Part shown: positions 35,231-45,000 of the stretch, in pieces
Numbering within the stretch: the first letter of the stretch is position 1
Layout: each line of letters begins with the position of its first letter
From: JBEKIK01 sp963838495
GTDB taxonomy: Bacteria > Planctomycetota > Planctomycetia > Pirellulales > Thermoguttaceae
Direction of reading: 5' to 3'
DNA length: 64,000 nucleotides
NCBI GenBank assembly: GCA_963838495.1
Contig: CAWIRC010000004.1
Coordinates: 248,001 to 312,000 of the forward strand
Notes under the pieces: model-generated
What the model saw: only the letters and a program-made list of their open reading frames with translations
Database searches by the model: none
Told to the model about the DNA's origin: nothing
Made by a program: the position numbers and the translations under genes

Positions 35231-35345
35231 TGTCACGGGCTACCAGACCGTGAAGAGACGGTGGCACGGGCTTCCAGCCCGTGAAGAAACGGTGGCACGG
35301 GCTTCCAGCCCGTGAGAGACACGGCCAAGATGGCCGTGCCACCTG
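35231..35345. repeat. Triple GGCACGGGCTTCCAGCCCGTG-type repeat
   Basis: Three direct copies at 30-bp spacing (near 35233, 35263, 35293), each containing 'cacgggct.ccag.ccgtga', then 'acggccaagatggccgtgcc'. The units are themselves hairpins, like REP elements. They lie in the gap before tRNA-Met, which otherwise holds nothing recognisable. Confidence 0.75.
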
Positions 35346-35531
35346 GGCACTGACAAAAAAACTAGTACGGGCCCAAATAAGCACCTATTCGCCCCCTCGT
35401 TCGGGGAAATTGGCAACATCCATGACTTTCGCAAATAGATTAGGCATGGCCCTCGACATGTACAGGGAATGTGATAAACTACAAGACTCGGTTATATGAT
35501 TTGCTATTATTTGAGATAAAAAGATATATGA

Positions 35532-35605
<74 letters not shown>

Positions 35606-35724
35606 CTTTTTCTAAATCTTTGCCGAATTTATAGTTAAAATACCTTCCGACGGTCGGCAGTGCGGCCTGTAAGTCAAGGCGAAAAGGGGTAGTCACTACC
35701 CCCGTGACTGAAAGGACGTACTGC

Positions 35725-36955
35725 ATGTCTATAACGACCGTTTCCGCAGTGCCAAAGTACCGGCATCACAAAGGCACTGACCAAGCTTTTATACAAATCA
35801 AAGGCCGCCGCCACTATCTTGGTAAGTGGAACAGCCAAAAAAGCAAGGAACGATACGCTGCCTTCATTGCCGAACTGGCAGTAAGGCCCACTGCGCTGCC
35901 GGCGCTCAAGACCGAATCGCAGATTACCATAACGGAGTTGGCCGCCGCTTATTGGGAATTTGTCCAAGCTTATTATGTCAAGAACGGAAAGCCTTCTGGC
36001 TGGCAGGATCATATCCGCCTAATGCTACGGAAGGTTCGTGAAATCTACGGGCTTACCCCCGCCGTCAACTTCGGCCCCTTGAAGTTGAAGGCTATCCGGC
36101 AAACCCTTATCCACGCCGGTCACAGCCGGGTATACATCAATAAACTTGTGCCAATCATCACACGCATGTTCAAGTGGGCGGCGGCGGCAGAGATCATTCC
36201 CGGCGGCGTTTATCATGCTCTCCGCACTGTCGAAGGGCTAAGACGTGGAAGGACGGAGGCCCCGGAAACCAAACCCATACTCCCCGTGGCCGACCAAGTA
36301 GTCGAAAGTACCCTGCCGTACCTTCCTCGCGTAGTTGCCGATATGGTGCGGTTGCAACGATTGACCGCCGCGCGCCCGGGAGAAATTTGCCAACTACGGC
36401 CATGCGACGTGGATCGAGACGAGGAAATTTGGGAATACCGGCCCGAGTCACACAAGACAGAACATTTTGGCCGAGAGCGAATTATTTTTATCGGCAAGAA
36501 GGCCCAGCAGGTGCTAATCCCTTACCTGCTTAGAGACGCCCAGGCTCATTGTTTCCAACCAGTTGAAAGTGAGCGGCAACGACATGAGATAATGCGATCG
36601 CGCCGCAAAACCAGAGTACAGCCTTCTCAATGGAATCGCCGGAGGCCCAGGCCCAAACGAGTTCCCAAAGCGTTCTATGATCGGAGTAGTTACACTCGGG
36701 CGATCAAACGTGGTATCGAAAAGGTCAATAAGCAGATCTTGAAAGAGGCTGAGGAAATGGGTATCGAGAAACCAGTCCTGTTGTCTAATTGGCATCCCAA
36801 CCAGTTGCACCACACTGCTGCAACAGATATTCGAAGGCAATTCGGGCCTGGAAGCCGCGCAGATTGTTTTAGGCCACGCCAAGGCCGACGTGACGCAAAT
36901 CTATGCCGAACGTGACACCGAAAAAGCAGTCGAAGTTGCTAGACAAATAGGTTAA
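35725..36955 (+). CDS. Tyrosine-type site-specific integrase, one frameshift near C-terminus
   Basis: About 409 residues. N-terminal DNA-binding region, then the catalytic domain: 'RLTAARPGEICQL' (first Arg), 'SNWHPNQLHHTAATDIRRQFG' (the usual HxLRH box; the second-Arg position reads His here) and 'IVLGHAKADVTQIYAERD' with the Tyr nucleophile. The last motif is read only after removing one extra base near 36846 (TTCGGGCCTGGAA); as given, the first frame ends at 36915 without the Tyr. The start at ATG 35725 with AAAGGA upstream is preferred over GTG 35704. It probably recombines at the adjacent tRNA-Met. Confidence 0.85.
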
Positions 36956-37064
36956 TATCAAAGTGTCGCCGGGTTGCGGGTCGCTCCCGCACAGGTCGGC
37001 CGGTTGTAGGGAAACATCATCGCCTTACATCCGGCTGGCCACCCGGCCGAAAGGATGATGAATT

Positions 37065-38100
37065 ATGTATAGCTCTTTGTATAAAAATTGATCCTAATCG
37101 TTTACTGGAAGTTATTGCGGATTGGGACCAAACCGCGATAGAAGAGGTAAATGATATTGATGGTTGGCGGGATGCGGCTGAAGAACGCCGCAAGTATAAA
37201 GGCAACCCCCAACGTGGATGGGGATCAGCCCCAAGACACTTCCTGGAAAAAACAATTTATCTTTCTGGTCAAATAACATCGTATTATTCGAAATTAGACC
37301 CCACGCCACTACATGAGATATACACAGCGGTTACTGCTTGGCATGAGGACCATAACGCAACAAGGATACCCGATCAATCAATCCTCTTCGCCACACTGGA
37401 ACGTGCAAAGTTAGTTCTAAGCTCAATGGAAACGGACTTGTACACTCGAATCTATGCAGGCAAGGGTGAAAAAACGGATAGCAAAACGAATAATAAAAAT
37501 ATTCCTCATCTTCAAGAATGGATAACAAAGCTCGATTTACCTCTAAAAAGAGATCAAGCCACCACAAAACTTACCTCTTGGATTTTTCGACCTGATCGCT
37601 TTGCCAAAGACGCGATGATGCGATTGAGCATTGAATATCCGCAAATAATCAAACAAATTAACGATTCTTTAGACTTCACGGAAAAATGTTTTGCTGATTT
37701 TCGCAATGATGCTTATGATCCGAATGTCTTATCTGCTGATAATCTGTGGGACGCGATTTTCAGTCTCAAAATGCGCATACAATCAGCTATTGACATAATC
37801 CCGTCGGAAGACCAAAAAGATTGCCCCGTGGGAGTTGAGAATGAAAAAATCCCACCAAGTAGAGTAGTTGTAAAACAGACCCCCCCACAGGTCACGATTG
37901 ACGGCAGCGCCTACGCTATATCTAACAAAGCCGCATTTTTTATGGAAAAATTGGTTGAGGCTAACGGCGAATGGATCAACGGTCATGCTGTGGTCAATCA
38001 GCCCAGCCGTATCGTTGCTTCCATGCCCAAAGAAGTAAGATCAATAGTCGAATCTGCAGCAGGAAAAGGCTTTCGACTAAATCTAAAAAAAGTGATCTAG
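37065..38100 (+). CDS. Unknown accessory protein in the integrated element, one frameshift
   Basis: About 344 residues after removing one A from the A5 run at about 37082 (TGTATAAAAATTGAT). The first eight codons (MYSSLYK) otherwise end at TGA. Composition is AT-richer than the chromosome. Visible features: 'NPQRGWGSAPRHFLEKTIYLSG', a helical middle region, and a C-terminal ~75 residues ('ITIDGSAYAISNKAAFFMEKL' type) with a winged-helix pattern. I do not recognise the family. An ATG at 37426 gives a 224-residue alternative, but the upstream frame is open and protein-like for ~115 further codons, so the longer form is preferred. Confidence 0.6.
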
Positions 38101-38193
38101 TGAAATCACTTTGTGTCGTTAGATAGATCATTATGTATGTTCTACCATATTGCATAGTGGCAAACATTACTCCACTTATGCAAAAGGTAGAAA

Positions 38194-38514
38194 ATGATTG
38201 ACACAAATAACGAATCTATTATCACTCTCACAGAGGCAGCCCGCTCGCTGCCACACCGCCGTGCTGGTCGGCCAGTACACTTAAGCTGTATTTATCGGTG
38301 GTGTCAAATTGGTGTGCGAGGCGTCCGCCTGGAATTCACCCAGATAGGCGCGACAAAATGCACGTCCCGCGAAGCCCTCCAAAGATTTTTTGACGCCTTG
38401 ACCGCCCAGGCCGAATCAGGCCGCGCTCCGATCCTGGTGCCGACGCGATTGACGGCACAGCGGCTTAAGCAGATAGAGGCGGCGGAAAAACATCTTGCGG
38501 CGGCAGGAATCTAG
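38194..38514 (+). CDS. DUF1580 family protein (excisionase-like)
   Basis: 106 residues: 'ITLTEAARSLPHRRAGRPVHLSCIYRWCQIGVRGVRLE', then 'IGATKCTSREALQRFFDAL'. This is the DUF1580 consensus, a small MerR/excisionase-like helix-turn-helix protein typical of planctomycete integrative elements. It likely controls excision or element genes by binding DNA. It lies between the unknown gene and the primase. Confidence 0.85.
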   Translation: MIDTNNESIITLTEAARSLPHRRAGRPVHLSCIYRWCQIGVRGVRLEFTQIGATKCTSREALQRFFDALTAQAESGRAPILVPTRLTAQRLKQIEAAEKHLAAAGI

Positions 38515-38571
38515 TCTCTTAAACAATTAACCCGACCTCACCAGGCAAGCCAGACTTGGGCAAACTCAACC

Positions 38572-39440
38572 ATGAGTTCCACAACCACCACAGAAAAGTT
38601 TCAAGTTGAAAACATTCCTCAAGAACTATGCGAACACAAGCAGTGGGTTGTTTGGCGTGAGTTAATACGAAAAGGACAACTCACCAAGGTACCTTTAGAT
38701 CCGAATACAGGAGGAGCGGCATCATCGACAGATCCAAGTACATGGGCGCCTTCGAGCAGGCTATCCAGGCCTGCCGCAATGATCTAAAGCTTGCCGGTGT
38801 TGGCTTCGTTTTTACAGTGGATGATCCATTCTGTGGTGTCGATCTGGACGACAGCATTTCTTCGGATAACGGCCAACTGAAGCCTTGGGCTAAGTCAATT
38901 GTCAACCAGATGGATAGCTATACAGAAATCAGTCCATCCAGCTGCGGTGTGAAGGTTTTTCTGAAAGGATGCAAGCCGGGTAATCGCTGCCGCAAAGCCT
39001 ACCACGATGGTGAGGTTGAAATCTACGATCGCGACCGGTTCTTCACGCTCACTGGACTTCGCTTGCCAGAAGCATCGGCCGTAGTAGAGGAACGGCATGA
39101 CGCATTAAACGCCCTCTACCGCGAAATCTTTGGCACAGACGATGATATATCGGTCATACCAACACTACCTTCACACGGTGGCAACGGACATGTGAATCTT
39201 GATGACGACGAGATCATCTGTCTAGCCTCCCGGCAGCGGCGCTCAGGCGAGAAGTTCGCGGCGTTGTGGGCAGGCCGCTGGAAAGAGCACTTTAATTCCC
39301 CTAGCGAGGCCAATTCCTCGGTGATATTTACGCTAGCATTCTACTCCAAGGACCCGGCACAGCTGGTGGCGATTCCGGCTTTTCCGGTTTCTCCTTTTGT
39401 TCCACCATGGCTGACTTTCCTTCAATTAGGTGTTTGTTAA
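38572..39440 (+). CDS. Primase-polymerase-like replication protein, truncated and frameshifted
   Basis: 'NIPQELCEHKQWVVWREL' and 'KVPLDPNTGGAASSTDPSTW' open a virus/plasmid-type primase; one base is missing at about 38745 (ACATGGGCGCC), after which 'GAFEQAIQACRNDL', 'GFVFTVDDPFCGVDLDDS' (acidic active-site type motif) and 'YTEISPSSCGVKVFLKG' continue. The homologous part stops at 'VIFTLAFYSKDPAQ' (about 39362), far short of the helicase part such proteins usually carry; what follows is unrelated. So the element's replication gene is a 5' fragment, arguing the element can no longer replicate. Confidence 0.7.
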
Positions 39441-39747
39441 TAAGTTCTCTGGTTAATGGACTTTAGACCCTAAGCGTTTGGGCGTTTTTACCTCCGCAAG
39501 CTGATTTTTTCCCAATAGCGGCGAAGGAATTTGCGAAATTTTCAGTTTCAGTGTCATAGGCAATGAAAAAATCACATAACTTAAAACATCATTGTGCTGC
39601 CGATGAATATCTCGCAGCAATGTCCAAGTCCTTGTTGAACAAATAATTAGGGATTAGAATTGAAGCAGCAGATTGATCCCTCCTATGTGAAATGGTTAGA
39701 ATCAATCAAGAGTATGGGACCTTATTCCAGTGAGGCGGAAGTAGAAA
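39441..39747. other. Gap between the element and the sigma-factor gene
   Basis: About 300 bp, AT-rich. Two very short frames (39563-39646, 28 codons with the stop, and 39661-39765 from TTG) are open, but nothing supports them. The region should contain the promoter of the ECF sigma/kinase operon; I cannot assign boxes with confidence. Confidence 0.35.
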
Positions 39748-40329
39748 ATGTGTCCTACTCGTGATGATAGCATGCTGCCTCAACGACTGCAAGCCGGGCA
39801 TTCCACGGCGGCCTCATCAATCAACCGCCGATATCGGCAGCAATTAATCGCTTTGGTGTACCGCGAGATGGGTGATCGTTTGGCCCGGCGCGAAGACCCG
39901 GAAGACATTGTGCAATCGGCCATGTGCACTTTTTTTAGAGGAATTCAAGAAAGGCAATTCCATGTAGACTCTTCAGGGGCTTTGTGGAAACTGCTGGAAA
40001 CCATTACCCGGCATAAAATCCTTAAACACATCGAGCGGAATCGCGCTGATAAACGCAATCCCAGTCGTGAGCAAACGATGAATAGCCAAATGTTTTTTCC
40101 GGCAGCCGATCCTTCACCCGCCGAAGCAGCTCATTTAATCGACGTGATGGAACAGGCCTTGAAAGGATTAGATGCGCCGTATGCGGAGATTTTCTTTATG
40201 CGGTTAGAAGGCTTTACGCTAGAGGAAATCGCGCAAAAATTTAATTGCACCAGAGCCGTGATCCGCACAAAACTTGGTCGTATCCGCCAGCGAATGGAAG
40301 GTCTTTTGTCTGAAGAGTCCATGCCATGA
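39748..40329 (+). CDS. ECF-family RNA polymerase sigma factor (planctomycete kinase-associated type)
   Basis: 193 residues. Region 2 'LVYREMGDRLARREDPEDIVQSAMCTFFRGI' (-10 recognition) and region 4 'LDAPYAEIFFMRLEGFTLEEIAQKFNCTRAVIRTKLGRIRQRM' (-35 recognition HTH) are clear. Its TGA overlaps the ATG of the kinase gene (ATGA), so the two are translationally coupled. In planctomycetes such sigma factors are commonly paired with transmembrane Ser/Thr kinases believed to control them. It is the first gene of the 24-kb co-directional protease region and is the natural candidate for its regulator. Confidence 0.9.
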   Translation: MCPTRDDSMLPQRLQAGHSTAASSINRRYRQQLIALVYREMGDRLARREDPEDIVQSAMCTFFRGIQERQFHVDSSGALWKLLETITRHKILKHIERNRADKRNPSREQTMNSQMFFPAADPSPAEAAHLIDVMEQALKGLDAPYAEIFFMRLEGFTLEEIAQKFNCTRAVIRTKLGRIRQRMEGLLSEESMP

Positions 40330-40790
40330 GTCGGCTTCTAAATTACATCCGGGATGTGTTACAGAACAAGGTGAGAAAATCCATGACTTCCTGGGATGAT
40401 AGGCAGTGGGCAAAACTTGATCAGGCTCTCGAAAAGTTGGAAGTTGCTTGGAAAACTTCTCCAGAACCTGAATTAGCTCAGTTTCTTCCCTGCCTGCCGG
40501 ACGACCCCGAATTCCCCATCATTTTGGCTCGACTAATAGCTGTAGATCGTGAGTGTCGTCGGAAAGCGGGCAGACCGAAAAGTTTCCATGAGTATATCGC
40601 CGAGTGGCCAATATTGCGGGATAACCCTGATCTGCTTTCCGAAAAAGAAACAGACGCATTTATTACCGACCCCACATCGGAAAAACTCGGCTCCACGGTC
40701 GGACCGTATAAATTGCTCTCGATTTTGGGGGAAGGCGGTTTCGGCGTGGTGTACCTTGCCGAACAGGAAAAACCGTCCGCCGCCGCGTAG
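40326..40790 (+). CDS. Ser/Thr kinase-WD40 receptor, part 1 of 3 (N-terminal region and glycine loop)
   Basis: N-terminal part of one gene spanning 40326-43755. About 120 residues of a helical leader ('WAKLDQALEKLEVAWK', 'PRSFHEYIAEWPILR'-type region common in these kinases) precede the kinase start 'LGSTVGPYKLLSILGEGGFGVVYLAEQ' (ATP-binding glycine loop). One base is missing near 40774 (AAACCGTCCGC), giving a false stop at 40788. Restored, it reads 'PVRRRVALKIIKAGMDT', the lysine-containing strand. Confidence 0.8.
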   Translation: MSRLLNYIRDVLQNKVRKSMTSWDDRQWAKLDQALEKLEVAWKTSPEPELAQFLPCLPDDPEFPIILARLIAVDRECRRKAGRPKSFHEYIAEWPILRDNPDLLSEKETDAFITDPTSEKLGSTVGPYKLLSILGEGGFGVVYLAEQEKPSAAA

Positions 40791-40813
40791 CGCTAAAGAT
40801 CATAAAAGCGGGG

Positions 40814-41860
40814 ATGGATACAGCTCAAGTGTTGGCGAGGTTTGATGCTGAGCGCCAGGCCTTGGCAATGATGGACCACTCGAATATCGCCCGTGTTTAT
40901 GATGTGGGTATGACGGAAACTGGCCGGTCATATTTTGCCATGGAATTGGTCCATGGCGAGTCGCTTACGGCGTACAGCGACCGCCACCGGCTCTCCTTAG
41001 AAGAACGTTTGCTTCTTTTCATTCCGGTATGCCATGCCGTTCAACATGCCCATCAAAAAGGGATCATCCACCGAGATCTGAAACCATCCAACGTGCTGGT
41101 CACAGTGGTTGACAATCAACCAGTGCCCAAAATTATCGATTTCGGTGTAGCCAAGGCCATTGCCCAGCCGCTTACGGAAAAAACCATTTTTACCGAACAA
41201 GGACAGCTCATTGGCACACCAGAGTATATGAGTCCCGAGCAAGCTGAGATGACTAGCCTGGACATCGACACTCGTAGCGACATTTACTCCTTGGGAGTGA
41301 TGCTCTACGAATTGTTAACGGGGATGTTGCCATTCGAACGTCATACAATGCGTCATGCCGGTTTCGACGAGATTCGCCGTATTATCCGTGAAGTGGAACC
41401 GCCGAAACCGAGCGCCAAAGCATCCGCAACTGACGATAGTTCATGCCAGCGTGCCAAAAAACGCCGCAACGATCCACAAAGCCTTTGCCGCCTGTTGCGG
41501 CAGGAACTCGATTGGATCGTAATGAAGACTTTGGAAAAAGATCGGACTAGGCGTTATCCTACTGCCCTCGGGTTAGCTGATGACATCCAGCGATATCTCA
41601 AAAAAGAGCCATTACAGGCTGGTCCGCCAGGCGGCTGGTACCAGGTGCGCAAGTTTGTTGGCAAATATCGCTTAACAATCGGTATTAGCACAATGATCGT
41701 GCTTTTGCTGTTCGTGGGTGTCACGGCATCTACATATTTTGCAATTATAGCCAAGCGAAACGCGGCAGACGCGGAAGCCGCAACCAAAATAGCCGAAAAA
41801 GAAAAGGCTCGCGCCGTGGAACAATTTCTCCGCACGCGCCAGCGCAATATGTCCTGCTAG
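40814..41860 (+). CDS. Ser/Thr kinase-WD40 receptor, part 2 of 3 (kinase catalytic domain and membrane helix)
   Basis: True coding in this frame begins near 40774. Hanks-type motifs are complete: 'HQKGIIHRDLKPSNVLV' (catalytic loop Asp), 'KIIDFGVAKAI' (DFG), 'GTPEYMSPEQAE' (APE-like) and 'DIDTRSDIYSLGVMLYELLTG'. A juxtamembrane segment and one membrane helix follow ('LTIGISTMIVLLLFVGVTAS'), then a coiled-coil-like 'AADAEAATKIAEKEKARAVEQF'. At about 41850 a base is missing (CGCAATATGTCC), producing the stop at 41860; restored, the frame continues 'NYVLLVNLAQREIQDGDF'. The kinase is cytoplasmic and the following WD40 part is outside the membrane. Confidence 0.88.
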   Translation: MDTAQVLARFDAERQALAMMDHSNIARVYDVGMTETGRSYFAMELVHGESLTAYSDRHRLSLEERLLLFIPVCHAVQHAHQKGIIHRDLKPSNVLVTVVDNQPVPKIIDFGVAKAIAQPLTEKTIFTEQGQLIGTPEYMSPEQAEMTSLDIDTRSDIYSLGVMLYELLTGMLPFERHTMRHAGFDEIRRIIREVEPPKPSAKASATDDSSCQRAKKRRNDPQSLCRLLRQELDWIVMKTLEKDRTRRYPTALGLADDIQRYLKKEPLQAGPPGGWYQVRKFVGKYRLTIGISTMIVLLLFVGVTASTYFAIIAKRNAADAEAATKIAEKEKARAVEQFLRTRQRNMSC

Positions 41861-41961
41861 TAAACCTCGCCCAAAGAGAAATCCAAGATGGCGACTTTAT
41901 CCGCGCGGAACAACTTCTGGATGCAACACCGGAAGACCTGCGCAGTTGGGAATACTATTAC

Positions 41962-43755
41962 TTGTGGACGACGGTCAAAAAACGGCTGATTCGGTTAATC
42001 GGACATAACGCCTGGGTTACCAGCGCGGCCTTCAGCCCCGACGGCAAGCAAATCGTCTCCGGCAGCGGAGATAACACGCTGAAAATTTGGGATGCCGCAA
42101 CGGGTGTTGAACTTTATACCCTGAAGGGACACAAATTTTGGGTCACCAGTGTCGCTTATAGTCCAAACGGCAAGCTTGTTGTGTCCGGAAATGGGGACAA
42201 TCTGATCAAGATTTGGAATACGGAAACGGGCACAGAAATTCGTACTCTTAAAGGACATGCCTCGGCGGTGCTCTGCGTGGCTTTTAATGCCGACGGCATG
42301 CGCGTCGTCTCCGGCAGTGATGATGGCGCCGTCAAGATTTGGGACGCGGCGACTGGCGATGAGATTCGGACCATCGATGGTCATGCCGAGGCTGTTCGCT
42401 GCGTGGCATACAGTCCGGACGGAAGGTATATCGTCTCCGGCGGCGGCGACGATAAACTCAAGATTTGGGACGCAACGACAGGCACGGAAATTCAGACCCT
42501 TGAAGGCCACACCGAGGCGGTTAATTCCCTGGCTATAAGCCAGGATGGAAAGCTAATAGCCTCCGCCAGCGACGATAGAACCATAAAACTCTGGGACTCG
42601 GCAACCGGAAAGGAACCCCGGACTCTCAAAGGACATAACGAATCGGTTCATAGCGTGGCCTTTAGTCCTGATGGCACACATCTAATCACTGGCAGTGCCG
42701 ACAGAACATTGAAGATTTGGGATGTAACGAGCGCTGAGGAAATAATTAGTATAAAGGAATATACCAATGCCATTACATGTGTAGCTTTCAGTCCTGATGG
42801 GAAACGCATTCTTTCTGGCGGCAAGGATAACATGCTCAAAATTCGGGATATAACGCCGGGCTCGGAAATTCGCACTTTTCAAGGTCATGGCGAGGCAGTG
42901 CAGTGTGTGGCCTTTAGCCCGGATAGCAAGTTTATTGTCTCGGGCAGTGGAGATGATACGCTCAAGATTTGGGACGTGATGACAGGCGCGGAATTCCTGA
43001 CCCTTAATGGACATGACAACGTCATTACTTCCGCCGCATTTAGCCCCGACGGTACGCGCGTCGTCTCAGCGAGTCGAGATAATACCGCCAGGATCTGGGA
43101 CGCGGCCACCGGCCGTGAAATCCGAATACTGCAAGGACATCAGTACGGAGTGAACAGCGTGGCATTCAGTCCGGACGGCAAGTCTGTCATTTCCGGCGGC
43201 GGCGATAAAAAGCTGAAGATTTGGAACGCGATGACAGGGGAGGAAGTTCGAACCCTCAATGGACACGGCAATGCCATTACTTGTGTAGCCTTCAGCCCGG
43301 ACGGCCTGCGTATTGTTTCCGGCGATAGGGACAGCAAGATTAAAATCTGGGATATAACCACTGGTGCGGAAATCTTTACCCTTATGGGACACAACGACCC
43401 AGTTTATAGTGTGGCCTTCAGTCCCGACGGAACACGCATCGTTTCCGGAAGCGGGGATAGAACTCTTAAAATTTGGGATGCTTCGCATGGCACCGAAATC
43501 CACACTCTCCATGGACATTATGATCCAGTTTTTAGCGTGGCGTTCAGTCCCGACGGAAAACGAATCGTCTCGGGCAGCGGAGACAAGACCCTGAAAATTT
43601 GGGACGCCGCAACTGGCGCGGAAATTCTCACGCTCAAGGGAAACGCATCATGGGTCAACAGCGTTGCATTCACTCCTGATGGAGTGCGCATCGCCTCTGG
43701 CGGCATGGATTCCATCTTAAGAATTTGGGATGCTGTGCCGCCGCAGGCGCCATAA
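41962..43755 (+). CDS. Ser/Thr kinase-WD40 receptor, part 3 of 3 (extracytoplasmic 14-blade WD40)
   Basis: True coding begins near 41850 with 'QDGDFIRAEQLLDATPEDLRSWEYYYLW', the usual linker of planctomycete kinase-WD40 proteins. Fourteen WD40 repeats follow (each H-x5-8-V-x2-VAFSPDG...V-SGSGD-x-TLKIWD), enough for two seven-bladed propellers. The blades are very similar to one another, implying recent expansion. The propellers are the likely ligand- or protein-sensing part of a receptor kinase. The repaired protein is about 1140 residues. Confidence 0.88.
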   Translation: MWTTVKKRLIRLIGHNAWVTSAAFSPDGKQIVSGSGDNTLKIWDAATGVELYTLKGHKFWVTSVAYSPNGKLVVSGNGDNLIKIWNTETGTEIRTLKGHASAVLCVAFNADGMRVVSGSDDGAVKIWDAATGDEIRTIDGHAEAVRCVAYSPDGRYIVSGGGDDKLKIWDATTGTEIQTLEGHTEAVNSLAISQDGKLIASASDDRTIKLWDSATGKEPRTLKGHNESVHSVAFSPDGTHLITGSADRTLKIWDVTSAEEIISIKEYTNAITCVAFSPDGKRILSGGKDNMLKIRDITPGSEIRTFQGHGEAVQCVAFSPDSKFIVSGSGDDTLKIWDVMTGAEFLTLNGHDNVITSAAFSPDGTRVVSASRDNTARIWDAATGREIRILQGHQYGVNSVAFSPDGKSVISGGGDKKLKIWNAMTGEEVRTLNGHGNAITCVAFSPDGLRIVSGDRDSKIKIWDITTGAEIFTLMGHNDPVYSVAFSPDGTRIVSGSGDRTLKIWDASHGTEIHTLHGHYDPVFSVAFSPDGKRIVSGSGDKTLKIWDAATGAEILTLKGNASWVNSVAFTPDGVRIASGGMDSILRIWDAVPPQAP

Positions 43756-44250
43756 TCTAATGATTTTCGCCTTTTTCCTTTTTCTATACGGAATTCTTGG
43801 TGCGGCAACCGGCAAAAAGGCAGATTGCCAATCCGCGTAGGGCAGCCGAAGGCGGTAATTCAACAAACCGCAAGGGATTGCCCAGAAATTATGCGGCCTT
43901 ATCTACGCCGCCATTTAGCGCGGCGCCTATTGCGTTGCACCGCCTAAAAGGCTCATTTCAAAAGCGATCCGAATCGCCTTCATGATTAGGAAATGCATGG
44001 CATGGAAACATTGTTTATTTTTTCGTTGTTTAAATATTTTTCGATTTTTCATCCACAACTTCAATCTAATCGGCTTGTAATATTAGAAAGCAATTCCGAA
44101 ATAGATGACTAGAATTCTGATGTTTCGTTGGATGGATATGAATAACAAATGTTCCTGATTCTTGACAACGTAATTCAGAAAGGTGATATTTAGGCAAAAT
44201 GGAGGGGATAAAGCCCTCCGATTGTCATTTTTCAACAGGAGCCGTATACC
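43756..44250. other. 495-bp gap before the caspase-like genes
   Basis: GC-normal at first, then AT-rich from about 43990. A frame at 43797-43985 has no family resemblance. This is the largest gap in the co-directional region and is the likely place for a second promoter. No RNA gene or clear terminator is seen. Confidence 0.4.
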
Positions 44251-45000
44251 ATGTGCCGTCTCCATCTTGTTTGCGGATGCTTGCTTTTTTGTGTGTCTTT
44301 TTTCCTGCTTGGTATTTTTACTCCGAGCCCTGCCGAGGAGCCTAAACAAGGAGAAAAACCAGCGGAAAAGCCCTCAGAAAAACCATCGGAAAACCCCACT
44401 GAAAAACCCTCAGAAAAACCGGATGAAAAACCGGAACAACAAAAACCTGCTGCCGCTACTCAGGAGCAGTCGCCCATTGATTTTCCCGGCGCGGTCCTGT
44501 TTAACAGCCAGCCGTCGTTTCTGGTCGGCGTGAAAGTGGATCATCAGGACCTAAATTACCAGGAAGGTGAAAAACTTGCTGCCGAATTCACCGCGGAACG
44601 GGAGGCGCATCTTTATTTGATTTATCACCAGGCCGACGGAAAGAGCCTGCTACTGTTTCCCAACGAGGCTCGGCGCGAGAATCGCATTGCGGCTAAGGAA
44701 TCGGTGTTAATACCGCCTCCGGGGCAGGATTTCCGCTTTCGCGTCGGGCCGCCGTTTGGGAGCGAAGTGCTCCAGGTAATCGCATCGCTTAAGCCACTGG
44801 AGGAACTGGATGGTTTGGTGCAAAAAACCGGCCGGGCGCCGATCGTTTCCGCCGAAGTGATCGAGAAGCTCAAAGAGCGATTGTCGAAAGATTCCACCTC
44901 CTGGACCGAGCACCGCGTAGTGATCCACACCGCGGCAAAAGAAACGCCGCCTCCGCAGCGCAAAGCGGTCCTGCGCAGGGCTGTTCATCGGTGTGAATAA
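44251..45000 (+). CDS. Secreted DUF4384-caspase protein, part 1 of 2 (signal peptide, linker, DUF4384)
   Basis: Gene spans 44251-45775. Start ATG with AGGAG nine bases upstream. Signal sequence 1-27 with several Cys. A low-complexity 'EKPSEKPSENPTEKPSEKP' linker (residues ~32-68) follows, then a DUF4384-type domain ('YQEGEKLAAEFTAEREAHLYLIYHQADGK' region, 'LFPNEARRENRI'). Near 44974 one extra base (AGGGCTGTTC) shifts the frame and gives a stop at 45000; removing it continues as 'LFIGVNKYQDEKT', the first strand of the caspase domain. DUF4384 is often fused to or beside caspase-like domains in secreted bacterial proteins. Confidence 0.8.
   Translation: MCRLHLVCGCLLFCVSFFLLGIFTPSPAEEPKQGEKPAEKPSEKPSENPTEKPSEKPDEKPEQQKPAAATQEQSPIDFPGAVLFNSQPSFLVGVKVDHQDLNYQEGEKLAAEFTAEREAHLYLIYHQADGKSLLLFPNEARRENRIAAKESVLIPPPGQDFRFRVGPPFGSEVLQVIASLKPLEELDGLVQKTGRAPIVSAEVIEKLKERLSKDSTSWTEHRVVIHTAAKETPPPQRKAVLRRAVHRCE

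Noticed and set aside
35606..39747. Right attachment site repeating the tRNA-Met 3' end
   Set aside because: No second copy of the tRNA 3' sequence was found downstream within the window.
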